Shown here: positions 7,705 to 14,185 of the stretch, in pieces
How positions within the stretch are numbered: the stretch's first letter is position 1
How the letters are laid out: each line of letters starts with the position of its first letter
DNA from: CAIKBL01 sp043734785
GTDB lineage: Bacteria; Pseudomonadota; Gammaproteobacteria; Ga0077536
Reading direction: 5' to 3'
DNA: 14,229 bases
NCBI GenBank assembly: GCA_043734785.1
Contig: JAYTEX010000016.1
Coordinates: 1-14,229, forward strand
Made by a program: the position numbers and the translations under genes
The notes under the pieces: model-generated
Database searches by the model: none
The model's input: the letters and a program-made list of their open reading frames with translations, nothing else
Told to the model about the DNA's origin: nothing

Positions 7705-9485
7705 CCGCGCTGCCCTCTCCTTCGCGCACTGACTTGAAGGAACATTTGAAATCGCTCATCGAGCGCGCATTGCACAGCCTTGCGGCCGCTGGCGAACTGA
7801 GTTTACCCGACCCCCTGCCAGGCATAGCGATAGAGCCGCCACGGCATGTCGCGCACGGCGATTTCAGCTGCAATATAGGCATGTTGCTGGCGAAAGCCTG
7901 CCGTAAATCACCGCTTGCCATTGCGGACATGATCGGCGCCCAGATCGGGATCGACGAAAGCCTTGAGAAAATCGAGGTAATCGCACCGGGCTTCATTAAT
8001 TTTCGTCTGCGCCAGGCGACGATTTTTCGCATTATCGAGACCCTGTTGCGCGATCCGGTCAATTGCGGACGCTCGCAACGCGGTGCGGGGCAACACATCC
8101 AACTCGAATTCGTGTCCGCCAACCCTACTGGCCCGTTGCATGTTGGGCATGGCCGGGGCGCCGCTTATGGCGCGGCGCTGGCCAATCTTCTGCGCGCCTC
8201 CGGCTACCAGGTGGTCACCGAGTACTACGTGAACGATGCCGGACGTCAAATGGACATCCTGGCGCTGAGTGTATGGCTACGCTATCTCGAGCGCGCTGGG
8301 CGCGCGATCGATTTTCCAACCAACGGATACCGTGGGGATTACATCATCCAAATGGCGGCCGACGTCGAAGCGCAATACGACCGCCGCTTTTTGCCAGAGC
8401 ACGCCGGCTCGCTGCCCGCTATCGCAGCACACGCCAACGATGAGGAGGTGCTGGATGCGCGTATCGCACACTGTCGTACAACGCTCGGCGAGCGCGACTA
8501 TCAGCTGATTCACGCTTTCGCCTGCGCGGCGATTCTCTGCGGTATAAAGGACGATTTAAGCGCGTTCGGCGTCGAGTTCGATCATTGGTATTCCGAACGC
8601 TCGCTGACCGAGCGCGGCTTGCTCGAATCCGCACTGGAGCGACTTCGCCGTACAGGCTATGTCTTCGCGAAGGACGGCGCTGAATGGTTCCGGTCTACCG
8701 CGTTCGGCGATGAGAAGGATCGCGTGCTCATCCGCGAAAATGGGGTGCCCACGTATTTCGCTTCCGATGTGGCCTACCACGTCGACAAATTCGACCGCGG
8801 ATTCGATAAAGTGGTGAACATCTGGGGCGCCGATCACCACGGCTATATCCCGCGTGTTAAGGCCACGCTGCAAGCACTTGGCCTGGATCCCGACCGCCTC
8901 GAGGTATTGTTGGTACAGTTCGCCAGTCTGTTCCGTAATGGGCAGAAAGTGCAGATGTCAACCCGCGCTGGGGAATTTGTCACGTTGAGCGAGTTGATAG
9001 CGGAAGTCGGTGTTGACGCAGCGCGTTACTTCTACAGTAGCCGGCGCTCGGATCAGCATCTCGATTTCGACCTGGATCTCGCGAAGGCGCAAAGCCAAGA
9101 CAACCCCGTCTATTATCTCCAGTATGCGCATGCGCGCATTTGCAGCGTGTTTCGCCAGGTCACGCAGCAGCGCGGGGTGCTCGATATGCGCGACGGGCTC
9201 GCCCATCTCGAGCGGTTGACAGAACCGCGAGAACATCAGCTTGCCGCACTATTGGCTCGCTATTCGGGGGTGGTGGCATCCGCCGCCGAGCAGCGCGAAC
9301 CGCACGCGATTGCGAATTTCCTGCGGGATGTCGCTACCGAGTACCACGCCTTCTACAACCACCATAAAATCAATGTCGATGACGTCCCGCTGCGGTCAGC
9401 CAGGCTGGCGCTGTGCGCTGCGGTCAGCCTTGTGCTCGCCCATGGTCTGTCGTTGCTGGGCGTCTCGGCGCCTCAGGAAATGTAA
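7701..9485 (+). CDS. argS: Arginyl-tRNA synthetase
   Basis: This class I synthetase charges tRNA-Arg with arginine in the cytosol. The 594-residue product begins with the arginyl-specific N-terminal domain, including HVAHGDFSCNIGMLLAK. It then has the catalytic region EFVSANPTGPLHVGHGRGAA, with the HIGH-type motif HVGH at 147-150. The KMSKS-equivalent is KVQMSTR at 416-422, the usual divergent form in this enzyme. The C-terminal alpha-helical anticodon-binding domain fills about residues 460-594 and ends near LLGVSAPQEM. The ATG lies in an ATGA overlap with the priA stop and has AGGA (7691-7694) six bases upstream. The neighbouring order priA-argS-SPOR is shared with Pseudomonas, which supports vertical inheritance. 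Nothing is truncated or unusual. Confidence 0.98.
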   Translation: MTALPSPSRTDLKEHLKSLIERALHSLAAAGELSLPDPLPGIAIEPPRHVAHGDFSCNIGMLLAKACRKSPLAIADMIGAQIGIDESLEKIEVIAPGFINFRLRQATIFRIIETLLRDPVNCGRSQRGAGQHIQLEFVSANPTGPLHVGHGRGAAYGAALANLLRASGYQVVTEYYVNDAGRQMDILALSVWLRYLERAGRAIDFPTNGYRGDYIIQMAADVEAQYDRRFLPEHAGSLPAIAAHANDEEVLDARIAHCRTTLGERDYQLIHAFACAAILCGIKDDLSAFGVEFDHWYSERSLTERGLLESALERLRRTGYVFAKDGAEWFRSTAFGDEKDRVLIRENGVPTYFASDVAYHVDKFDRGFDKVVNIWGADHHGYIPRVKATLQALGLDPDRLEVLLVQFASLFRNGQKVQMSTRAGEFVTLSELIAEVGVDAARYFYSSRRSDQHLDFDLDLAKAQSQDNPVYYLQYAHARICSVFRQVTQQRGVLDMRDGLAHLERLTEPREHQLAALLARYSGVVASAAEQREPHAIANFLRDVATEYHAFYNHHKINVDDVPLRSARLALCAAVSLVLAHGLSLLGVSAPQEM

Positions 9486-10087
9486 TGGCTCGCGATTACA
9501 AACGCTCACCGAATCAGTCTGCGCACGAACGGCCAGCGGGCAGTTGGTTGTCCTTCCTGACCGGACTTGGGATAGGGCTGGTCGCCGCGATAGTGGTCTA
9601 TTTCTGGACTCAGCAGCCGCACAACCGACTAACTTCGCCAGCCTCGGGGCCCGAGGCGGCGAGCGCACCTAGCGAAGAAGTCGCGGCACCGCCGGTCGAA
9701 TCCGAGCATCTGTCGCTGCCTAAATTCGACTTCTACAAGATTCTGCCGGAAATCGAAGTGAAGGTACCGGACGAGGACCTCACGGAAGCCCAAACCGGCG
9801 AATCTCCCGCCACTTCACCCACGGAGCAGGTAGAGATTGGCACCGCGTTTATTCTTCAGGTGGCGTCGTTCCAAAACTTTGACGACGCAGACCAATCAAA
9901 GGCGCAATTGGCCCTGCAAGGCGTGCAGGCCACCATTCAGCGCGTGGTGATCAACGGTCAGGATGTCTGGTATCGGGTGCATGTGGGGCCGTTCCCCAAG
10001 CTCACGACTGCACAGCAAACGCGCGCCCGGCTCGCCCAACTGGGCATCAATGCCATCGTGCTAAAACTGGGTGGCAGCGGGAATTGA
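9485..10087 (+). CDS. FtsN-like SPOR-domain cell-division protein
   Basis: The product is a 200-residue bitopic inner-membrane protein. It has a short basic cytoplasmic tail, one membrane helix at about 22-41 (WLSFLTGLGIGLVAAIVVYF), a low-complexity Pro/Ala/Glu periplasmic linker at about 48-118, and a C-terminal SPOR domain at about 121-196. SPOR domains bind denuded septal peptidoglycan. FtsN uses its periplasmic stretch to activate septal wall synthesis through FtsA and FtsQLB. The linker holds FDFYKILPE (81-89), similar to the segment found in FtsN-like proteins. The ATG at 9485 shares its A with the argS stop (TAATG), and AGGAA lies five bases before. An earlier in-frame ATG at 9413 lies inside argS and is not credible. 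Position after argS matches the Pseudomonas ftsN-type locus. FtsN itself or a paralogous SPOR protein are both possible. Confidence 0.88.
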   Translation: MARDYKRSPNQSAHERPAGSWLSFLTGLGIGLVAAIVVYFWTQQPHNRLTSPASGPEAASAPSEEVAAPPVESEHLSLPKFDFYKILPEIEVKVPDEDLTEAQTGESPATSPTEQVEIGTAFILQVASFQNFDDADQSKAQLALQGVQATIQRVVINGQDVWYRVHVGPFPKLTTAQQTRARLAQLGINAIVLKLGGSGN

Positions 10088-10129
10088 ATCACGCCCCAAT
10101 TGAGGCCGGGCCTTGCAGCCTTACGGATA

Positions 10130-10163
10130 GAGCGGGTGATGGGCGAATGGAGCGGGTGATGGG
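10130..10163. repeat. 14-bp direct repeat copying the 3' end of tRNA-Gly
   Basis: GAGCGGGTGATGGG occurs at 10130-10143 and again at 10150-10163. The second copy is the 3' acceptor strand and part of the T arm of the tRNA-Gly gene on the minus strand. The first lies just beyond the encoded CCA. Extended by two bases (CTA against CCA) the match is 15 of 16. The units are 20 bases apart. A copied tRNA 3' end is typical of integration attachment sites, but no element lies between the copies. Local slippage duplication is equally possible. Confidence 0.6.
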
Positions 10164-10221
10164 AATCGAACCCACGCTATCAGCTTGGGAAGCTGAAGTT
10201 CTGCCATTGAACTACACCCGC
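10148..10221 (-). tRNA. tRNA-Gly, anticodon CCC
   Basis: On the minus strand the 71-base body plus an encoded CCA (10148-10150) folds into a full cloverleaf. The 7-bp acceptor stem GCGGGTG/CACCCGC is perfect. The D stem is GTTC/GAAC. The anticodon stem TCAGC/GCTGA encloses the loop TTCCCAA, so the anticodon is CCC and the tRNA reads GGG. The T arm GTGGG-TTCGATT-CCCAT closes with one G-U pair, and the discriminator is U73. The TTCAATGGCAGAAC region is typical of bacterial tRNA-Gly with UCC or CCC anticodons. It lies alone, opposite in direction to both neighbours. I see no strong promoter or T-rich terminator for it. Confidence 0.97.
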
Positions 10222-10283
10222 GACGCAGGCCATCTTAGCCCTTTGCCGAAGCTGATCAAAGGACGTATGCAAACCCGCCTCGC

Positions 10284-10322
10284 GGCGAGTGCGGCGGTCG
10301 CATCTTGACGAACGCACTCGCC
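10284..10322. repeat. Perfect 10-bp inverted repeat between tRNA-Gly and the response regulator
   Basis: GGCGAGTGCG (10284-10293) and CGCACTCGCC (10313-10322) pair perfectly across a 19-base spacer. Inside the spacer TCG and CGA (10298-10300, 10309-10311) can extend the pairing. No T-run follows on either strand, so it does not look like an intrinsic terminator. It sits upstream of both the tRNA (minus) and the receiver gene (plus), with a TATAGT -10-like hexamer at 10342-10347 downstream on the plus strand but no good -35. It may be a regulator-binding site or a structured leader. The rest of 10222-10388 shows nothing I can assign. Confidence 0.5.
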
Positions 10323-10388
10323 ACTCACCAGTACCTTGCCTTATAGTTGCGGCGGTCGTTCCGACTTTAAGTGCGCTTCAACTAGACC

Positions 10389-10811
10389 GTGATTGAACTT
10401 ACAACGCCTTTACCCCTTGTACCCCTCGTGGTGGTCGTCGACGACAGTCTGGCGGTGCGGGTATTTTTTGAAAAAGTGTTGGTCGACCTCGCAGTCGACT
10501 TGCGTACCTTCGCGGGCGCCGCGACGGCCTGTCAGTTCCTTGAAACCCACCAGCCAGCGCTGCTTTTCCTGGATATCATCATGCCGGCTAAGGACGGTCT
10601 GACTTTTTTGCAAGAACTCCGTCGGCAACCCCTACATGAAACAACCCAGACGATCGTGATCAGCTCAAAGGACTACGCGCAGGATCGCGCGACGGCCCGT
10701 GAACTGGGGGTCGTCGAATTCGTCCCCAAACCGATGACCACCCGACTTATCATGGAATTAATCTGTCAATACACCAGCGCGCAACCCCGCGCGGATCGCT
10801 CACGCGCGTGA
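10389..10811 (+). CDS. Single-domain response regulator (CheY-like receiver)
   Basis: The product is a 140-residue protein consisting of one receiver domain and no output domain. The acidic pocket is Asp18-Asp19 (VVVVDDS). The phosphoacceptor is Asp62 in FLDIIMPAKDG, the switch position is Ser92 in VISSKD, and the conserved lysine is Lys114 in FVPKP. All key residues are intact, so it should accept phosphate from a histidine kinase, none of which is encoded nearby. The start is a GTG at 10389: a stop codon lies two codons upstream, and the next GTG falls inside the first beta strand. No Shine-Dalgarno is visible. Its stop overlaps the GTG of the MBL gene by four bases, so the two are probably co-translated and act together, either as partners or with the receiver controlling the hydrolase. 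This partnership is inference. Partner kinase and output are unknown. Confidence 0.93.
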   Translation: MIELTTPLPLVPLVVVVDDSLAVRVFFEKVLVDLAVDLRTFAGAATACQFLETHQPALLFLDIIMPAKDGLTFLQELRRQPLHETTQTIVISSKDYAQDRATARELGVVEFVPKPMTTRLIMELICQYTSAQPRADRSRA

Positions 10812-11716
10812 GCGATCATTACCTTCGGTTCTGGGGCGTGCGCGGCTCCTATGCAGCGCCCCTCAAGAGCCACCTTGGCGTCGGCGGCAATACGTCCTGC
10901 GTCGAAATTCGGGCCGGGGATTACCTTCTAGTCTGCGATGGTGGGACGGGCATCATCCCACTGGGTGAGCAGCTAATGGCGGCCCCGCACATGCCGGAAA
11001 CCCTGGTCGTGTTTACCCACTATCACTGGGATCACATCTGCGGCCTGCCTTTTTTCCAACCGGCATTCTCGCCGCACTGGAAAATCAGATTTTTCGGTCC
11101 TGGCGAGACGGCCAAGGATATCGAGCAGCGTCTGTCGAATCAGATGAAGTCGCCCTACTTTCCGATTGAAATCGAGACTTGGGCTGCCGCAATAGAGTAT
11201 GTCGAGTCCACGGCCGGTGAGATCAGTCATGGCCCGTTCACGCTGACTTATCACAACGTGCACCACCCCGGGGTGACCTACGGTTATCGGATCAAAGTAG
11301 CCGGCAAGGTCATCGTTTACATGTCGGATAACGAAATAGACTTCCTGAGATCCTCGATCGCGCGCCGCGCGGACGAGTTCAGCGAGGAAGAACACCACAT
11401 GATCGCGCGCATGCAAAACGAAGAACGCGCGGCGGAGCTGGCGTCAATTCGGGGCGCGGATATTCTCATCCACGACGCGCAATATAGTCCTGAGGATTAC
11501 GCCAAGAAGCGCGGATGGGGGCATTCCTGTTACGTCGACGTCGTGAATTTTGCCATCGACGCCGACGTGAAATCGCTCTATCTTTACCACCACGACCCCA
11601 CTTCCGACGATGCACGGGTCACCGCCATTCATCATGAGTGCGAACAACTTGCGCGCGAGCGCGGTTCCCGCCTGCAGATCAAGGTCGCGCGGGAGGGCAA
11701 CATCGTGCCTTTGTGA
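10808..11716 (+). CDS. Metallo-beta-lactamase-fold hydrolase, PhnP/RNase Z-like, substrate unknown
   Basis: The 302-residue cytosolic protein has no signal peptide. It shows the metal-binding pattern of the MBL fold: THYHWDH (His71, His73, Asp75, His76), a His pair at 152-153 in NVHHPGVTYGYRI, Asp174 in VYMSDNE, and a late histidine pair at 261-262 in LYHHDPTSDD. The opening FWGVRGSYAAP and GGNTSCVEI segments are typical of the family that includes cyclic-phosphodiesterase and PhnP-like enzymes, so phosphodiester hydrolysis is the likeliest chemistry. The substrate cannot be read from the sequence. It begins at a GTG in a GTGA overlap with the receiver gene; the conserved N-terminus follows at once, so the start is secure. 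thiS starts 16 bases after its stop. A link to thiamine synthesis is possible but not supported by the sequence. Confidence 0.9.
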   Translation: MSDHYLRFWGVRGSYAAPLKSHLGVGGNTSCVEIRAGDYLLVCDGGTGIIPLGEQLMAAPHMPETLVVFTHYHWDHICGLPFFQPAFSPHWKIRFFGPGETAKDIEQRLSNQMKSPYFPIEIETWAAAIEYVESTAGEISHGPFTLTYHNVHHPGVTYGYRIKVAGKVIVYMSDNEIDFLRSSIARRADEFSEEEHHMIARMQNEERAAELASIRGADILIHDAQYSPEDYAKKRGWGHSCYVDVVNFAIDADVKSLYLYHHDPTSDDARVTAIHHECEQLARERGSRLQIKVAREGNIVPL

Positions 11717-11732
11717 CACTTGGAGCAGCGAG

Positions 11733-11930
11733 ATGCGGATAGTGGTGAACGGCGAACTGAGCGTTCTGGAGCAACCCCTGTCGATCGCGGCATTGCTGGC
11801 GCAGCTTGCCGTACAGGGCCGACTGGCTGTCGAAGTCAATGGCGAAATCGTGCCGCGCAGCCAGTTTAGCGCGTATCATTTGCAACCCAACGATGCTGTC
11901 GAGATCGTCAAAGCCATCGGTGGTGGCTAG
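11733..11930 (+). CDS. thiS: ThiS, sulfur-carrier protein of thiazole synthesis
   Basis: ThiS is a ubiquitin-fold protein whose C-terminal glycine is adenylated by ThiF and turned into a thiocarboxylate, which donates sulfur to ThiG. The 65-residue product begins MRIVVNGEL and contains the characteristic VEVNGEIVPRSQF segment (33-45). It ends in the required Gly-Gly (here GGG). The size is normal. The ATG at 11733 has GGAG about eight bases upstream; longer in-frame starts lie inside the MBL gene and are rejected. thiG follows after 36 bases. thiF, thiO/thiH and thiC are not in the window, and no TPP riboswitch is recognisable before the gene, so control is likely from the upstream promoter. 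Confidence 0.95.
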   Translation: MRIVVNGELSVLEQPLSIAALLAQLAVQGRLAVEVNGEIVPRSQFSAYHLQPNDAVEIVKAIGGG

Positions 11931-11966
11931 CCACACGGCGCCTACGACCTCCCTACACACTATTTT

Positions 11967-12782
11967 ATGATGCAAGATATCCACCCACCTACCGAGGTCA
12001 ACGAAGATCCGCTGGTGATCGCAGGCGAAAGTTTTGCCTCGCGACTGATGGTCGGCACTGGCAAGTATCGAGACTTCGAACAGATGCGTGCCGCCATCGA
12101 GGCGAGTGGTGCCCAGATCGTCACTGTCGCCATTCGCCGGACCAACCTCGGTCAGCAAGCCGGCGCGCCGAACCTGCTCGACTATCTGTCTCCCACACGC
12201 TACACCTTGCTGCCCAACACGGCGGGTTGCTACGACGTCGATAGCGCGGTACGCACCTGCCGCCTGGCGCGCGAGCTGCTCGACGGCCATAGCCTCGTCA
12301 AGCTAGAAGTGCTGGGCGATCAGAAGACGCTCTATCCGAATATGGTAGAGACGCTGCTAGCGGCGGAGATCCTGTGCCGCGAGGGCTTCAAGGTCATGGT
12401 TTACACCACGGATGACCCGATCGCCGCGCGGCGCCTGGAGGAGATAGGCTGCGTCGCCATCATGCCCCTCGCCGCCCCGATCGGTTCCGGACTCGGACTG
12501 CAGAATCGCTACACGATCCGCGAAATAGTCGAAACTATCAGAGTCCCAGTGATTATCGACGCTGGGGTCGGCACCGCCTCCGACGCGAGCATTGCAATGG
12601 AACTTGGCTGCGATGGGGTCCTCATGAACACCGCAATCGCCGAAGCCCGCGATCCGATCCAGATGGCGAGCGCCATGCAGCACGCCGTGATTGCAGGACG
12701 CCTGGCGTTTCGCGCCGGGCGGATGCCACGGCGTACACACGCCAGCGCCTCGTCGCCGCTGGACGGCACGTTTTTTAGCTAG
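11967..12782 (+). CDS. thiG: ThiG, thiazole synthase
   Basis: ThiG is a TIM-barrel enzyme that condenses deoxyxylulose 5-phosphate, dehydroglycine and ThiS thiocarboxylate into the thiazole phosphate part of thiamine. The 271-residue protein shows VGTGKYRDF (29-37), VTVAIRRTN (52-60), LLPNTAGC (81-88), VKLEVLGD with the Schiff-base Lys112, PLAAPIGSGLG and DAGVGTASDA. The length matches the family. Two ATGs, at 11967 and 11970, are possible starts. Neither has a recognisable Shine-Dalgarno; the upstream GACCTCCC is C-rich rather than G-rich. Translation may depend on coupling with thiS. trmB begins six bases after its stop, an order also seen in Pseudomonas. Confidence 0.97.
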   Translation: MMQDIHPPTEVNEDPLVIAGESFASRLMVGTGKYRDFEQMRAAIEASGAQIVTVAIRRTNLGQQAGAPNLLDYLSPTRYTLLPNTAGCYDVDSAVRTCRLARELLDGHSLVKLEVLGDQKTLYPNMVETLLAAEILCREGFKVMVYTTDDPIAARRLEEIGCVAIMPLAAPIGSGLGLQNRYTIREIVETIRVPVIIDAGVGTASDASIAMELGCDGVLMNTAIAEARDPIQMASAMQHAVIAGRLAFRAGRMPRRTHASASSPLDGTFFS

Positions 12783-12788
12783 AATCCG

Positions 12789-13481
12789 GTGACTGTCGGC
12801 ACCGAGCAACCACCGCGACGCGGCATTCGGAGTTACGTTCGGCGCGAAGGGCGTATGACCACGGCCCAACTCCGTGCACTTAACACGCACCTGCCTAGCT
12901 TCGAACTGCGCGCAAGTGAATCTATCGATCTGAGTGCGGAGTTCGGACGCAGCGCCCCGGTATATCTCGAAATAGGTAGCGGCAATGGCGATTGCCTGTA
13001 CGCCTGCGCCGTCGGAAACCCCGACAATAACTATCTAGGCATTGAAGTCCATCGACCAGGCATCGGCCATCTGCTCAACCAGGCTGCAGCGGCGGACTTG
13101 GCCAATTTGCGCGTGAGTGTGCGGGATGTCCATGATGTCCTCACGCAGTTGCCTGCCGAATGCTTAACCGCGGTCTACCTTTTTTTCCCGGATCCCTGGC
13201 CGAAAATGCGCCACCACAAGCGACGCCTCGTGCAGTCCGCATTCTTGGCCAGCCTGCGCCGCTGCCTGCGGCGTAACGGCCGGCTCTACCTCGCAACCGA
13301 CAGTGCCGATTATGCCGAGGATATCGCGACCCAGCTGGCCGCCCAGCAGGCATGGTTGAATCTGGCGGGGCCAGGCATGCGCGCACCCCGTCTCAAAGCG
13401 CGCATCTGCACGCGCTTTGAAGCGCGTGCCCTAGCCAGTGCCCGCCCAGTGCATGATTTCGTGCTCGCGCGCGCGGACTAA
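12789..13481 (+). CDS. trmB: tRNA (guanine-N7)-methyltransferase TrmB
   Basis: TrmB makes m7G46 in the variable loop of tRNAs using S-adenosylmethionine. The 230-residue protein has the conserved basic start RRGIRSYVRREGR (10-22), the SAM motif LEIGSGNGD (60-68) and LGIEVHRPG (83-91). The tRNA and catalytic signature FPDPWPKMRHHKRRL lies at 133-147. Residues equivalent to the E. coli catalytic set are all present: Asp135, His142, Arg145, Asp171, Thr208 and Glu211, at a constant offset of nine. The C-terminal segment after TRFEAR departs from the usual G-h-r-l-G-h pattern. The start is the GTG at 12789, because the first ATG (12855) would remove the conserved basic region. It is the last gene of the rightward run and is convergent with the next gene, 11 bases away, with no evident terminator between them. 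Confidence 0.97.
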   Translation: MTVGTEQPPRRGIRSYVRREGRMTTAQLRALNTHLPSFELRASESIDLSAEFGRSAPVYLEIGSGNGDCLYACAVGNPDNNYLGIEVHRPGIGHLLNQAAAADLANLRVSVRDVHDVLTQLPAECLTAVYLFFPDPWPKMRHHKRRLVQSAFLASLRRCLRRNGRLYLATDSADYAEDIATQLAAQQAWLNLAGPGMRAPRLKARICTRFEARALASARPVHDFVLARAD

Positions 13482-13492
13482 CGGCTGCGGAC

Positions 13493-14185
13493 TTAGGGAA
13501 TCGTGGCAGCAGATTGCGCCTGAGTCCGGGCTGCTAACCACGGAATCAGCTCCGATAAGCGGTCCACACTGGCAAACTGGTCGAACTGCTTGCGCCGCCC
13601 GGTGCTGCTCGGAGAGCACACTCCGAACACGTGCCGCACGCCATAACGTCGCGCGGTCGTGAGCACCGCCAGATTGTCGTCAACCAGCATTGCGGCCTCC
13701 GGGTCGAACGCTGTTTGCGCGCGCAAGGTTTCCCAGAACTCGGGCGCTTCTTTCGGCGCCCCGAGGACATGCGCGCTGACCAGCGAACTGAAAAATCCAC
13801 GTAGCCCGGTGCGCACCATCTTGCGCTCGAGACTGGCAGGATGCGCGTTGGTCGCCAGCAGCGTGCGATAGCCGTGTTGTTGCAGAAAAATCAGAAATTC
13901 CAAGGTGCCGGCCCGGATCCCGATGAGATCAGCAAGCTCAATTTCAAGGTCATGGACCGAGATCCCGAATTCACGCTCCCAGTGATCGAGACAGTACCAG
14001 ACCAGGGTGCCACGCGCGGCGCCCAGTGTGCGGGCGATCCGCTCACGCGCGTCATCCAGCGCACAACCTTCCTTCGCGGCTAGGGCCATCGGCAAGGCAT
14101 AATTCCAGACTTGATCGTCGAAATTCAAATCCAGCAAGGTGCCGTCCATATCCAGGATGACGGTGAATTTTTGGGGTTTGATCAT
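13493..14185 (-). CDS. yrfG: GMP/IMP nucleotidase, HAD superfamily (YrfG type)
   Basis: The 230-residue product matches YrfG, a cytosolic HAD phosphatase that dephosphorylates purine nucleoside monophosphates (E. coli YrfG 222 residues). HAD motif I is ILDMDGTLLDLNFDD (nucleophile Asp12, Asp14). Motif II is Thr112 in LLATNAHP, motif III is Lys145 in GAPKEAPEFW, and motif IV is Asp169-Asp170 in MLVDDN. The cap between motifs I and II is helical (C1 type), with the family's WYCLDHWEREFG segment (63-74). The ATG at 14183-14185 has GGGAA just upstream and is the only standard start. The frame is open to the right edge, but only a CTG could lengthen it. The substrate assignment follows the family rather than anything diagnostic here. 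Confidence 0.9.
   Translation of the reverse strand: MIKPQKFTVILDMDGTLLDLNFDDQVWNYALPMALAAKEGCALDDARERIARTLGAARGTLVWYCLDHWEREFGISVHDLEIELADLIGIRAGTLEFLIFLQQHGYRTLLATNAHPASLERKMVRTGLRGFFSSLVSAHVLGAPKEAPEFWETLRAQTAFDPEAAMLVDDNLAVLTTARRYGVRHVFGVCSPSSTGRRKQFDQFASVDRLSELIPWLAARTQAQSAATIP

Noticed and set aside
7160..7775. Long minus-strand frames inside priA and argS
   Set aside because: They are GC-rich shadows rich in Arg, Ala and Pro with no motifs, lying opposite well-identified genes.
9413..9484. Longer N-terminus for the SPOR protein
   Set aside because: It would overlap the conserved end of ArgS; the ATG at 9485 has a good Shine-Dalgarno and leads directly into the basic tail and membrane helix.
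10088..10130. Rho-independent terminator after the SPOR gene
   Set aside because: The AGGCCGGGCCT palindrome allows only a very short stem and no T-run follows.
10084..10308. Open frame of 74 codons containing MGIEPTLSAWEAEVLPLNYTR
   Set aside because: It is the antisense translation of the tRNA-Gly gene and its flanks, a well-known spurious peptide; the tRNA cloverleaf is perfect.
11717..11732. TPP riboswitch before thiS
   Set aside because: The gap is only 16 bases, and no THI-box sequence is present in it or in the preceding coding tail.
13482..13492. Bidirectional terminator between trmB and the nucleotidase gene
   Set aside because: The 11-base gap has no hairpin or T-run on either strand.
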